64,000 nt of DNA from Archivesica marissinica (taxonomy: Eukaryota; Mollusca; Bivalvia; Venerida; Vesicomyidae), in contig CM026390.1 of assembly GCA_014843695.1 (NCBI GenBank), forward strand, positions 1,708,295 to 1,772,294. Direction: 5' to 3'. The notes beneath the pieces are model-generated. The model was not told the DNA's origin. It made no database searches and saw only the letters and a list, made by a program, of their open reading frames with translations. Within the stretch, counting starts at the first letter, position 1. Each line of letters begins with the position of its first letter. Below, in pieces: positions 9,565 through 24,500 of this stretch. The translations under genes were made by a program, and so were the position numbers.

Positions 9565-12500
9565 GTAAGACATTATACTAACTTCTTATTTTATTTTTTT
9601 GGTTTCATCATGAATATAAATGATGCTTTATTATTCATTACTACCGTTAATAAATATACTCAAACGCAAAAGAAAGTGTGCATGTTTCTTTTTATGATAG
9701 CTATAGTTATATCGGTTATAAATCGTTCATATGTGTAGCACGTGAAGCACGTGAAGCACGTCTGTCACTGTGTTGAACAATGGCTATATCTGTCAGTATT
9801 GTGTCAGTATTGTTACGTGTCGTCCCTATACAAGCGTTTTGCACGATTTGCCCGTGCAGTGTCTGGACAAATGTGAAATCGGTCAAATAAGTTCTCATTA
9901 CTTTCTTACAACATCTAGGAGTAAGAAAAACACACAGCAATTTGAATATTTTCAAAACTCGCCATGCCCAGACTCTCTCAGCGTCAACGTATTGAAGCTT
10001 TGATGATGCTTAGCAGAGGTGACTCCATCGATACTGTTTCACGGGCATTTATTTGCCACAGAAACACAGTAAGTAAACTTCGTGCCAGGTTCCAGTAAAT
10101 AGGAACAGTTGCCGATCGTCCTCGAACCGGCAGGCCTCGTGTAACTGACGTCAGATTAGACCGTCATTTTGAACTGGCGTCGTTTCCAAAGTGTTAGCGC
10201 TACAGCGAGGCAGTACGGTATTAGCAGGGACATAATTCTGAGGCGTCTGTGTCATTGTGTTCGGCCTATCAGACCTAGACGGGCTTACGTTGGTAATGTA
10301 CTCGAACGACGTCATCACGTTGCTCGTTTGAACTGGTGCCCATCTCCGTTGGCAAAGACGTCAATGGGATAGAATTGTCTTTTCCGATGAATTTAGGTTT
10401 AACCTGAGTCATCATGATGGGAGGGTGAGGGTATGTAGGACGAGAGGGGAGCGATTTGCTGACGCCTGTGTTGTAGAGAGAAGCAGGTTTGGCGGGGGCA
10501 GTGTTATGGTTTGGGGCGGGATCATGGGAAACAGGAAAACTGATCTGGTTATTGTTAATGGCAATCTTAATGCAGCCGAGTACATTAACCAGGTGTTAAG
10601 ACCAGTAGCTGTTCCATTTGTTAATCACATGCACCCGCCACATTGATGCACGACAATGCACGTCCGCATACGGCAAAGCTAACGCAGCAATACCTAAATG
10701 CAAATAGCGTTAACGCCTTGCCTTGGTCTGCCGTTTCTCCTGACCTCAACTCAATCGAGCATATTTGGGATGTTCTTGGTCGTAGATTTAGGTCAAGACA
10801 TGTCAACAATTTGCAGGGCCTACAGAATGCTCTGCAGATGGAATGGAACAACATACCTGCACACGTCGTACAAGGTTACGTCAATTCCATGAGCTGCCCT
10901 ATTGTACAGGTTATCCGACAAACTGGCGGCCATACCCGGTATTAATCAAATAATCACAACAAAACCATTAGGAGAGCTGCAAAACGTGATTATACTCACA
11001 ATAACACCAATATCACAGTTTGTGTATTTTTCGTTTTGACCCTAAACACATGTAACCGAATTCTGTGCATCTATAGTAACCGCTATTTTAAAAATATTAT
11101 TTGTGTTTGTAGGCAATTGAATAAGCTAAACAGTGGTATCAAACATCATACAATTTCTATTATGGATATAAGGAATATTAAGAAAAACCTCTATGCACAC
11201 TTTCTTTTGCGTTTGAGTATATATTCAATTTTCATGGATAGTGTTTGGATATTATAAATTTATTGTGATCAAATATTAAAATTAATGTCATAGTTCTGTT
11301 AGAAACAAACCCAGAAATTGTATGCTAGTTTTCACGCCATTAATCTTAATAAAAACATGCTAAAAGTGACATGTGCCCAATAATGTCATTGCTTTATGAT
11401 TTGTGAGAGAGAATTGAAGCTATGAAGAAAGTCGAGCGATTAAAAGACAACCCAAGTCAAAATAAGATTATGTATATGTTTGAATAATATCCAAGTATAT
11501 TAAAATGAAGTTCAAAGCACACAAAAAAAACGTGTGAATAATCCAGCAACGGAAGTAAGTGCACCGTACTCAGAATGGTATACCAAAATATGTTCAATGC
11601 CACGTGTTATTATTTTATTTTAAGAAACTGCCTGGAACGATTTCCCCCTTTAAAGTCACAGACAATATTGCAATAGTGTATGTGCGGTACATAATAATAG
11701 TGGTTAAAATAAAACCATTTTAATCATTTGGCCATAAATTATAATATAATGCATGCATACTAGAGGACATACGAAGAGGACATACATAGAGGACATACGA
11801 AACGCACACTTATGATACATGAAAGACAATAACTATATACATATTGTTCAGTTTGTGTTTTATAATAAAGATGTGATATATCTTTGATGGAATCCTTCGT
11901 ATTTCGTTTTCATGTAATAATAATCATATAATGTAGGCGTGCGTTTTCTATGTCCTCTAGTATATAATGTAGGTGTGCGTTTTCTACGTCCTCTAGTATA
12001 TAATGTAGATGTGCGTTTTCTATGTCCTCTAGTATATAATGTAGGTGTGCGTTTTCTACGTCCTCTAGTATATAATGTAGATGTGCGTTTTCTATGTCCT
12101 CTAGTATATAATGTAGATGTGCGTTTTCTATGTCATCTAGTATATAATGTAGGTGTGCGTTTTCTATGTCCTCTAGTATATAATGTAGATGTGCGTTTTC
12201 TATGTCCTCTAGTATATAATGTAGCTGTGCGTTTTCTATGTCCTCTAGTATATAATGTAGCTGTGCGTTTTCTATGTCCTCTAGTATATAATGTAGCTGT
12301 GCGTTTTCTATGTCCTCTAGTATATAATGTAGCTGTGCGTTTTCTATGTCCTCTAGTATATAATGTAGGTGTGCGTTTTCTATGTCCTCTAGTATATAAT
12401 GTAGGTGTGCGTTTTCTATGTCCTCTAGTATATAATGTAGCTGTGCGTTTTCTATGTCCTCTAGTATATAATGTAGGTGTGCGTTTTCTATGTCCTCTAG

Positions 12501-15500
12501 TATATAATGTAGCTGTGCGTTTTCTATGTCCTCTAGTATATAATGTAGGTGTGCGTTTTCTATGTCCTCTAGTATATAATGTAGCTGTGCGTTTTCTATG
12601 TCCTCTAGTATATAATGTAGGTGTGCGTTTTCTATGTCCTCTAGTATATAATGTAGCTGTGCGTTTTCTATGTCCTCTAGTATATAATGTAGATGTGCGT
12701 TTTCTATGTCCTCTAGTATATAATGTAGGTGTGCGTTTTCTATGTCCTCTAGTATATAATGTAGCTGTGCGTTTTCTATGTCCTCTAGTATATAATGTAG
12801 GTGTGCGTTTTCTATGTCCTCTAGTATATAATGTAGGTGTGCGTTTTCTATGTCCTCTAGTATATAATGTAGGTGTGCGTTTTCTATGTCCTCTAGTATA
12901 TAATGTAGGTGTGCGTTTTCTATGTCCTCTAGTATATAATGTAGATGTGCGTTTTCTATGTCCTCTAGTATATAATGTAGGTGTGCGTTTTCTATGTCCT
13001 CTAGTATATAATGTAGATGTGCGTTTTCTATGTCCTCTAATATATAATGTAGATGTGCGTTTTCTATGTCCTCTAGTATATAATGTAGATGTGCGTTTTC
13101 TATGTCCTCTAGTATATAATGTAGGTGTGCGTTTTCTATGTCCTCTAGTATATAATGTAGATGTGCGTTTTCTATGTCCTCTAGTATATAATGTAGATGT
13201 GCGTTTTCTGTATAATTATTCATTTCAATATCAATGAAACTTTGAATTGAAACACATTTGTATGCATATATATGTACAGTATATTCAGTATAGGTTCCAT
13301 TATAGTGACATGTGCATTGGTGCATTACAATACTTACATATGAACACATAAATATAGCACCCGACCCAATAATTAGTATCATTTGCGAAAGTGCCTACAA
13401 TTCGTTATTATCGCGAGTAAAGGTAGAACTCTAATCAGTTATTTCGAAAACTCTGACGAATCCGAATATTGGAATTCATTCATAATGTATACTGAGCAAA
13501 ACTAGAAACGTCCCTCCATATTTAAGGAAAGAGTTATCGAAAACCAAAAGGTTTACTTTTATGAATAAAAATGGAAAAACAAGTTCATTCATTTCTGTAT
13601 CAAAGCCAATTCATTGCGTCTGGCAATCTTGTTAACTCAGAAAGGTGTTATTTAATGTTTAGAGAATTTCAGTACGAAATGTGGCACATCTAGTAAATCT
13701 CGTTAGTACCGAGTGTGTACCAGTACCATTTGCATGAATGATCCTACGCCGCATCGACGTAACGTAACGCAATACCAGTGCGTTGGGCAAATTCCTCCAT
13801 TCCCGTTGTAACACCCGTGTAAGATCGCAAACATTGTCAATCTGATGGTTAGCTCGTGCTTTGCGGCCCAGCTCATCCATATGTGCTCAATGGGGTTGAG
13901 ATCCGGGGAAACCGCGGTCCATTTCATGACGTTGTTTTGCTGCAAGTATGCGTTGTGACCCTGGTTACGTGAGGGCGGGCATTGTCATGCATCAATGTCT
14001 TCCGGTTTCCCATGATCCCACCCCAGACCATTACGCTCCCTCCCCCAAACATATTCTTCTTAACCATGCAACAATCGCCGAATCTTTGTTACGCCTGTAT
14101 ACCAGTAATCTTCCGTCAGCATGGCTAACTGTGAAACGAGATTCATCGGTGAACAAAACTCGGTTTCAGTCAGCCATTCTCCAGTTCAGATGACGTCTCG
14201 CCCATAACAGCCTGGCAGCACGGTGGCGTTTGGCGATTATCTGACCAGTGTACGGGCGGCGTGCCCCAATTGGTTGGGCGTTACGACGCAACCGGCTGCG
14301 AATGGTCTGCCCTGAGACACCGTATCGCCTAGCAGTGACTGTGGCTGCCAATCGACATAGACGTAAGTGCGTCAACGTAATGTAACGATCGGCTCTAGCC
14401 GTCCTTACACGAGACCTACAAGGTCGCTGCCGGTCGTGAACAGCCACAGTCTGCTAGTACCGGGCTGCAAGACGATCAATCATCTTCCGACAGCGCCCGA
14501 ACCGACGCGCGACCACCCTGGTGGATCGTATTCTGAACATCGCCAGGGTTTAAAATGCATGTACATTGAACATGTAGCACATACACAGACAGGGCTACAC
14601 CGGCTATAAAACAGGGACGTTTCTAGTTTTGTTGAGTATATATTTCGTTAGTGCAACATTTGCGTAATACTGATTTTGTAACGAGTACAATTGTATGATA
14701 GCATGGATACTGTGACAAGTCAGTTGGAACAGGAATATAACTTTAACAGAAATTGAAGTTACATAACTTTATACTACATCATTGAGGAACCACATATTCC
14801 ATATTACGATGTTTCAGAACTGTGTGCCTGGTTCTCCTCTTTTCCCTGTATATCAACGAGGTGAAGATACCATTTCCGGCATACAGCAAACGGAGGAAAT
14901 GTCACATCATGAACTATCCTGTGTTCAAACTTCTACCGGTACTTCTTCAAATAACTGACGAATTATGAGCATGTACCGTCACTACGACGACATATAGCAG
15001 TAACAACTAGCAACATCTGCAATAGATCAACATTAATTAATACAGCTGCAATAGATCAACATTAATAAATACAGCTGCAATAGATCAACATTAATAAATA
15101 CAGCTGCAATAGATCAACATTAATAAATAAAGCTGCAATAGATCAACATTAATAAATACAGCTGCAATAGATCAACTTTAATAAATACAGCTGCAATAGA
15201 TCAACATTAATACATAAAGCTGCAATAGATCAACATTAATAAATACAGCTGCAATAGATCAACATTAATAAATACAGCTGCAATAGATCAACATTAATAA
15301 ATACATCTGCAATAGATCAACATTAATTAATACATGTTTTTTGTGTGTTTTTTCTGCAATATATCAACATTAATAAATACAGCTGCAATAGATCAACATT
15401 AATAAATACATCTGCAATAGATCAACATTAATAAATACATCTGCAATAGATCAACAATAATAAATACATCTGCAATAGATCAACATTAATAAATACATCT

Positions 15501-18500
15501 GCAATAGATCAACATTAATAAATACATCTGCAATAGATCAACATTAATAAATACATCTGCAATAGATCAACAATAATAAATACCGCTGCAACAGATCAAC
15601 ATTGCACTGGAGAAATCGTGTCCTGATGGAATCCATTGCACTGGAGACATCATGTCCTGATGGAATCCATCACACTGGAGACATCATGTCCTGATGGAAT
15701 TCATCGCACTGGAGGCACCATGCCCTGATGGAATCCATTGCACTGGAGACATCATATCCAGATGGAATCCATTACATGTCCTGATGGAATCCATTGCACT
15801 GGAGACATCGTGTTCTGATGGAATCCATTGCAATGGAGACATCATGTCCTGATGGAATCCATCACACTATTGACATCATGTCCTGATGGAATCCATCACA
15901 CTATATACATCATGTCCTGATGGAATCCATCACACTATAGACATCATGTCCTGGTGGAATCCATCGCACTGGAGACACCATGTCCTGGTGGAATCCATCG
16001 CACTGGAGACATCATGTCCTAATGGAATCCATCGCACTGGAGACACCATGTCCTGGTGGAATACATCGCACTGGAGACAGTATTTCCTAATGAAATCCAT
16101 TGCACTGGAGACACCATGTCCTGATGGAATCCATCACACTATAGACAACATCATGTCCTGATGGAATCCATCACACTGGAGACATCGTGTCATGATGGAA
16201 TCCATTGCACTGGAGACATCATGTCCTGATTGAATCCATCGCACTATAGATATAATGTCCTGATGGAATCCATTGAACTGGAGACACCATGTCCTGATGG
16301 AATCCATCACACTGTATACATCATGTCCTGATGGAATCCATGACACTGGATACATCATGTCCTGATGGAATCCATCGCACTATAGACATCATGTCCTGAT
16401 GGAATCCATTGCACTGGAGACATCATGTCCTGATGGAATCCATTGCACTGGAGACATCATGTCCTGCTGGAATCCTTTGCACTGGAGACATCATGTCCAG
16501 ATTGAATCCATTGCACTGGAGACATCATGTCCTGATGGAATCCATTGCATTGGAGACATCATGTCCTAATGGAATCCATCGCACTGGAGACATCATGTCC
16601 TGATGGAATCCATCGCACTAGAGACATCATGTCCTGATGGAATCCATTGCACTGGATACATCATGTCCTGATTGAATCCATCGCACTATATACATCATGT
16701 CCTGATGGAATCCATGACACTGGAGACATCGTGTCCTGATGGAATCCATTGCACTGGAGACATCATGTCATGATGGAATCCATCGCACTATAGACATAAT
16801 GTCCTGATGGAATCCATTGCACTGGAGACATCATGTCCTGATGGAATCCATCGCACTATAGACATTATGTCCTGATGGAATCCATTGCACTGGAGACATC
16901 ATGTCCTGATGGAATCCATTGCACTGGAGACATCATGTCCTGATGGAATCCATTGCACTGGAGACATCGTGTCCTGATGGAATCCATCGCACTATGTAAC
17001 ATCATGTCCTGATGGAATCCGTTGCACTGGAGGCATCATGTCCTGATGGAATTCATCGCACTGGAGACATCATGTCCTGATGGAATCTATTGCACTGGAG
17101 ACACCATGTCCTGATGGAATCCATCACACTATAGACATCATGTCCTGATGAAATCCATCACACTATAGACATCATGTCCTGATTGAATCCATCGCACTAT
17201 AGACATCATGTCCTGATGGAATCCATGACACTGGAGACATCGTGTCCTGATGTAATCCATTGCACTGGAGACATCGTGTCCTGATGGAATCCATTGCACT
17301 GGAGACATCGTGTCCTGGTGGAATCCATCGCACTATATACATCATGTCCTGATGGAATCCGTTGCACTGGAGACATCATGTCCTGATGGAATCCATTGCA
17401 CTGGAGACATCATGTCCTGATGGAATTCATCGCACTGGAGACATCATGTCCTGATGGAATCCATTGCACTGGATACATCATGTCCTGATTGAATCCATTG
17501 CACTGGAGACATCATGTCCTGATGGAATCCATCGCACTATAGACATTATGTCCTGATGGAATCCATTGCACTGGAGACATCATGTCCTGATGGAATCCAT
17601 TGCACTGGAGACATCATGTCCTGATGGAATCCATTGCACTGGAGACATCATGTCCTGATGGAATCCATTGCACTGGAGACATCGTGTCCTGATGGAATCC
17701 ATCGCACTATGTAACATTATGTCCTGATGGAATCCGTTGCACTGGAGGCATCATGTCCTGATGGAATCCATTGCACTGGAGACATCATGTCCTGATGGAA
17801 TTCATCGCACTGGAGACATCATGTCCTGATGGAATCCATTGCACTGGAGACACCATGTCCTGATGGAATCCATCACACTATAGAAATCATGTCCTGATGA
17901 AATCCATCACACTATAGACATCATGTCCTGATGGAATCCATTGCACTGGAGACACCATGTCCTGATGGAATCCATCACACTATAGACATCATGTCCTGAT
18001 GGAATCCATTGCACTGGAGACATCATGTCCTGATGGAATTCATCGCACTGGAGACATCATGTCCTGATGGAATCCATGACACTGGATACATCATGTCCTG
18101 ATGGAATCCATCGCACTATAGACATCATGCCCTGATGGAATCCATTGCACTGGAGACATCATGTCCTGATGGAATCCATTGCACTGGAGACATCATGTCC
18201 TGCTGGAATCCTTTGCACTGGAGACATCATGTCCAGATTGAATCCATTGCACTGGAGACATCATGTCCTGATGGAATCCATTGCATTGGAGACATCATGT
18301 CCTAATGGAATCCATCGCACTGGAGACATCATGTCCTGATGGAATCCATCGCACTAGAGACATCATGTCCTGATGGAATCCATTGCACTGGATACATCAT
18401 GTCCTGATTGAATCCATCGCACTATATACATCATGTCCTGATGGAATCCATGACACTGGAGACATCGTGTCCTGATGGAATCCATTGCACTGGAGACATC

Positions 18501-21500
18501 ATGTCATGATGGAATCCATCGCACTATAGACATAATGTCCTGATGGAATCCATTGCACTGGAGACATCATGTCCTGATGGAATCCATCGCACTATAGACA
18601 TTATGTCCTGATGGAATCCATTGCACTGGAGACATCATGTCCTGATGGAATCCATTGCACTGGAGACATCATGTCCTGATGGAATCCATTGCACTGGAGA
18701 CATCGTGTCCTGATGGAATCCATCGCACTATGTAACATCATGTCCTGATGGAATCCGTTGCACTGGAGGCATCATGTCCTGATGGAATTCATCGCACTGG
18801 AGACATCATGTCCTGATGGAATCCATCACACTATAGACATCATGTCCTGATGAAATCCATCACACTATAGACATCATGTCCTGATTGAATCCATCGCACT
18901 ATAGACATCATGTCCTGATGGAATCCATGACACTGGAGACATCGTGTCCTGATGTAATCCATTGCACTGGAGACATCGTGTCCTGATGGAATCCATTGCA
19001 CTGGAGACATCGTGTCCTGGTGGAATCCATCGCACTATATACATCATGTCCTGATGGAATCCGTTGCACTGGAGACATCATGTCCTGATGGAATCCATTG
19101 CACTGGAGACATCATGTCCTGATGGAATTCATCGCACTGGAGACATCATGTCCTGATGGAATCCATTGCACTGGATACATCATGTCCTGATTGAATCCAT
19201 TGCACTGGAGACATCATGTCCTGATGGAATCCATCGCACTATAGACATTATGTCCTGATGGAATACATTGCACTGGAGACATCATGTCCTGATGGAATCC
19301 ATTGCACTGGAGACATCATGTCCTTATGGAATCCATTGCACTGGAGACATCGTGTCCTGATGGAATCCATCGCACTATGTAACATTATGTCCTGATGGAA
19401 TCCGTTGCACTGGAGGCATCATGTCCTGATGGAATCCATTGCACTGGAGACATCATGTCCTGATGGAATTCATCGCACTGGAGACATCATGTCCTGATGG
19501 AATCCATTGCACTGGAGACACCATGTCCTGATGGAATCCATCACACTATAGACATCATGTCCTGATGAAATCCATCACACTATAGACATCATGTCCTGAT
19601 GGAATCCATTGCACTGGAGACACCATGTCCTGATGGAATCCATCACACTATAGACATCATGTCCTGATGGAATCCATTGCACTGGAGACATCATGTCCTG
19701 ATGGAATTCATCGCACTGGAGACATCATGTCCTGATGGAATCCATTGCACTGGATACATCATGTCCTGATTGAATCCATTGCACTGGAGACATCATGTCC
19801 TGATGGAATCCACCATATGTACCGGGATAGGCTTTTCCCGCAAATCAAATCAAATTTTATATTATTTACTGTCGGCATGATGCATACAATTAACATAAAG
19901 TATGTTTAGCTTTTGACCGACATCAGACGGATCTGTAGTCCAGGTATCGCAGGTTGGATCCCCGTCTAACCCTAATAAAATTAGCAGTCTTTCAGATGGG
20001 ACGTTAAACCGAGGTCTCGTGTCAGTGCTTTACACCGTGCACGTAAAAGAACTAGAGGAGATTCTGGAATTGGTCTCATGTATCATGCACTATCCTCCAA
20101 AATATCAAATAACTAATCTCTTCAGGAGGCGTCGCTCATATGGGCAACCTGTAGCGACGATAAATAAACGCAAAACACACACCGACATCAACAATATATA
20201 GCAGATAATAAGAATAGTTTCAGTTACAAGTATTAACATTTTATATATATTACCATTACGAAGCCACACCTCCTTGGTGGCGTCGCCTAGCAATTAATAG
20301 TTTATATATATTACCATTACGAACCCATACCTCCTTGGCGGCGTCGCCTAGCAATTAATAGTTTATATATATTACCTTTACGAACCCATACCTCCTTGGC
20401 GGCGTCGCCTAGCAATTAATAGTTTATATATTACCTTTACGAAGCCACACCTACTTGGCGGCGTCGCCTAGCAATTAATAGTTTATATATTACCTTTACG
20501 AAGCCACACCTCCTTGGCGGCGTCGCCTAGCAATTAATAGTTTATATATTACCTTTACGAAGCCACACCTACTTGGCGGCGTCGCCTAGCAATTAATAGT
20601 TTATATATATTACCATTTCGAAGCCACACCTCCTTGGCGGCGTCGCCTAGCAATTAATAATTTATATATATCACCATTACGAAGCCACACCCCCTTGGCG
20701 GCGTCGCCTAGCAATTAATAGTTTATATATATTACCATTACGAACCCATACCTCCTTGGCGGCGTCGCCTAGCAATTAATAGTTTATATATATTACCATT
20801 ACGAACCCATACCTCCTTGGCGGCGTCGCCTAGCAATTAATAGTTTATATATATTATCATTACGAACCCATACCTCCTTGGCGGCGTCGTCTAGCAATTA
20901 ATAGTTTAAGCACTCTTAACATTAATAGTCAGTTAATCGGTTCAAGGTAGTTTACACATAAATGCATACAACTATTTAAAACCCTTCTCTTATTTTACTT
21001 TGTTAGTGATTATTTTGTGGAAGAGTTGGAGATGATAGGGAGATGATAGGGAGATGATAGAGAGATGATAGGGAGATGGGAGATGATAGTGAGATGATAG
21101 GGAGATGATAGGGAGATGATAGGGATATGGGAGATGATAGTGAGATGATAGGGAGATGATAGGGAGATGATAGGGAGATGGGAGATGATAGTGAGATGAT
21201 AGGGAGATGATAGGGAGATGATAGGGATATGATAGGGAGATGATAGGGAGAAACTAACACTTACGGACATCTAGAACACCATACGCATGACAGCTTTATA
21301 TATGTCTAGAACACCATACGCATGACAGCTTTATGTATGTCTAGAACACCATACGCATGGCAGCTTTATATATGTCTAGAACACCATACGCATGGCAGCT
21401 TTATATATGTCTAGAACACCATACGCATGGCAGCTTTATATATGTCTAGAACACCATACGCATGGCAGCTTTATGTAAGTCTAGAACACCATACGCATGG

Positions 21501-24500
21501 CAGCTTTATATATGTCTAGAACACCATACGCATGGCAGCTTTATGTATGTCTAGAACACCATACGCATGGCAGCTTTATGCATGTCTAGAACACCATATG
21601 CATGGCAGCTTTATATATGTCTAGAACACCATACGCATGGCAGCTTTATGTATGTCTAGAACACCATACGCATGACAGCGTTATGTATGTCTAGAACACC
21701 ATATGCATGGCAGCTTTATGTATGTCTAGAACACCATACGCATGGCAGCTTTATGTATGTCTAGAACACCATACGCATGGCAGCTTTATGTATGTCTAGA
21801 ACACCATACGCATGGCAGCTTTATATATGTCTAGAACACCATACGCATGGCAGCTTTATGTATGTCTAGAACACCATACGCATGACAGCTTTATGTATGT
21901 CTAGAACACCATACGCATGGCAGCTTTATGTATGTTTAGAACACCATATGCATGGCAGCTTTATGTATGTTTAGAACACCATACGCATGGCAGCTTTATA
22001 TATTTCTAGAACACCATACGCATGGCAGCCTTATGTATGTCTAATAGAAACAACACTCTTTGTTTTCAAGTTCACTTTGTCCAAACGAACACAATTTATT
22101 TATTCCTAATTGAATTATTCATTATCACCATTTGAACTGTAAAAATATTACATACATAAAAAATAATATAATAAATTAGATTCATATTTTGTTAATAAAT
22201 AACAAAACACGTTCTGACAATTATAACGTTCGTATTGCTAAGCAACAACGTGAAAATGAAATATAAACTGTACTATCTGCAAAATGAAATATAAACTGTA
22301 CTATATGCATGGTTACTATACAAAATGATATATAAGCTGTACTATATGCATGGTTACTATACAAAATGAAATATAAACTGTACTATCTGCATGGTTACTA
22401 TACAAAATGAAATATAAACTGTACTATCTGCATAGTTACTATACAAAATGAAATATAAACTGTACTATATGCATGGTTACTATACAAAATGATATATAAG
22501 CTGTACTATATGCATGGTTACTATACAAAATGAAATATAAACTGTACTATCTGCATGGTTACTATACAAAATGAAATATAAACTGTACTATCTGCATAGT
22601 TACTATACAAAATGAAATATAAACTGTACTATATGCATGGTTACTATACAAAATGATATATAAGCTGTACTATATGCATGGTTACTATACAAAATGAAAT
22701 ATAAACTGTACTATCTGCATGGTTACTATACAAAATGAAATATAAACTGTACTATCTGCATAGTTACTATACAAAATGAAATATAAACTGTACTATATGC
22801 ATGGTTACTATACAAAATGAAATATAAACTGTACTATCTGCATGGTTGCTAGACAAAATGAAATATAAACTGTACTATCTGCATGGTTACTATACAACAT
22901 GAAATATAAACTGTACTATCTGCATGGTTACTATACAAAATGAAATATAAACTGTACTATCTGCATGGTTACTATACAAAATGAAATATAAACTGTACTA
23001 TCTGCATGGTTACTATACAAAATGAAATATAAACTGTACTATCTGCATGGTTACTATACAAAATGAAATATAAACTGTACTATCTGCATGGTTACTTTAC
23101 AAAATGAAATATAAACTGTACTATCTGCATGGTTACTATACAAAATGAAATATAAGCTGTACTATCTGCATGGTTACTATACAAACTGAAATATAAACTG
23201 TACTATCTGCATGGTTACTATACAAAATGAAATATAAGCTGTACTATCTGCATGGTTACTATACAAAATGAAATATAAGCTGTACTATCTGCATAGTTAC
23301 TATACAAAATGAAATATAAACTGCAGTATCTGCATGGTTACTATACAAAATGAAATATAAGCTGTACTATATGCATGGTTACTATACAAAATGAAATATA
23401 AGCTGTACTATATGCATGGTTACTATACAAAATGAAATATAAACTGTACTATATGCATGGTTACTATACAAAATGAAATATAAGCTGTACTATCTGCATG
23501 GTTACTATACAAAATGAAATATAAGCTGTACTATCTGCATGGTTACTATACAAAATGAAAAATAAGCTGTACTATCTGCATGGTTACTATACAAAATGAA
23601 ATATAAACTGTACTATCTGCATGGTTACTATACAAAACACACGACGATAAATAAGCATAATCGCCAAATAATAATATCGCGATATTTACAGACGCAGATT
23701 GTCCAACAAATACATGTGGACACCTTTTATTACATATTAAACAATGCCGCCAAAACGATATGTCCTTCTATCGCACATGTTTTACAGGCATGCGTGTTAA
23801 ACGATATGTCCTTCTATCGCACATGTAGGACAGGCATGCGTGTTCAACGATATGTCCTTCTATCGCACATGTAGGACAGGCATGCGTGTTCAACGATATG
23901 TCCTTCTATCGCACATGTTTTACAGGCATGCGTGTTAACGATATGTCCTTCTATCGCACATGTAGGACAGGCATGCGTGTTCAACGATATGTCCTTCTAT
24001 CGCACATGTAGGACAGGCATGCGTGTTAAACGATATGTCCTTCTATCGCACATGTTTTACAGGCATGCGTGTTAAACGATATGTCATTCTATCGCACATG
24101 TAGGACAGGCATGCGTGTTCAACGATATGTCCTTCTATCGCACATGTAGGACAGGCATGCGTGTTAAACGATATGTCCTTCTATCGCACATGTTTACAGG
24201 CATGCGTGTTAAAATATACGGTGCTATCGATGCTACATTTTAGTACTCAAATTTAAAATGTTCTTTCCAAACCTATGTATTTAAACAACTTAAATCTAAT
24301 ATAATGTTCTTTCCAAACCTATGTATTTAAACAACTTAAATCTAATATAATATTCTTTCCAAACCTATGTATTTAAACAACTTAAATCTAATATAATGTT
24401 CTTTCCAAACCTATGTATTTAAACAACTTAAATCTAATATAATGTTCTTTCCAAACCTATGTATTTAAACAACTTAAATCTAATATAATGTTCTTTCCAA

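Noticed and set aside
9735..9760. Three CACGTG/CACGTC E-box-like motifs (gcacgtgaa repeats)
   Set aside because: A nine-base triplet repetition in an intron, too short to distinguish from a nascent array.
11910..13382. 490-codon minus and 432-codon plus frames with 12-residue repeats
   Set aside because: Explained by the 36-bp period; both strands are open at once and variants show no synonymous bias.
13295..13382. Hydrophobic exon MILIIGSGAIFMCSY with donor GTAAGT on minus strand
   Set aside because: No partner exon or family match was found. It is antisense in an SLC23 intron and continues into the 36-bp array if not spliced.
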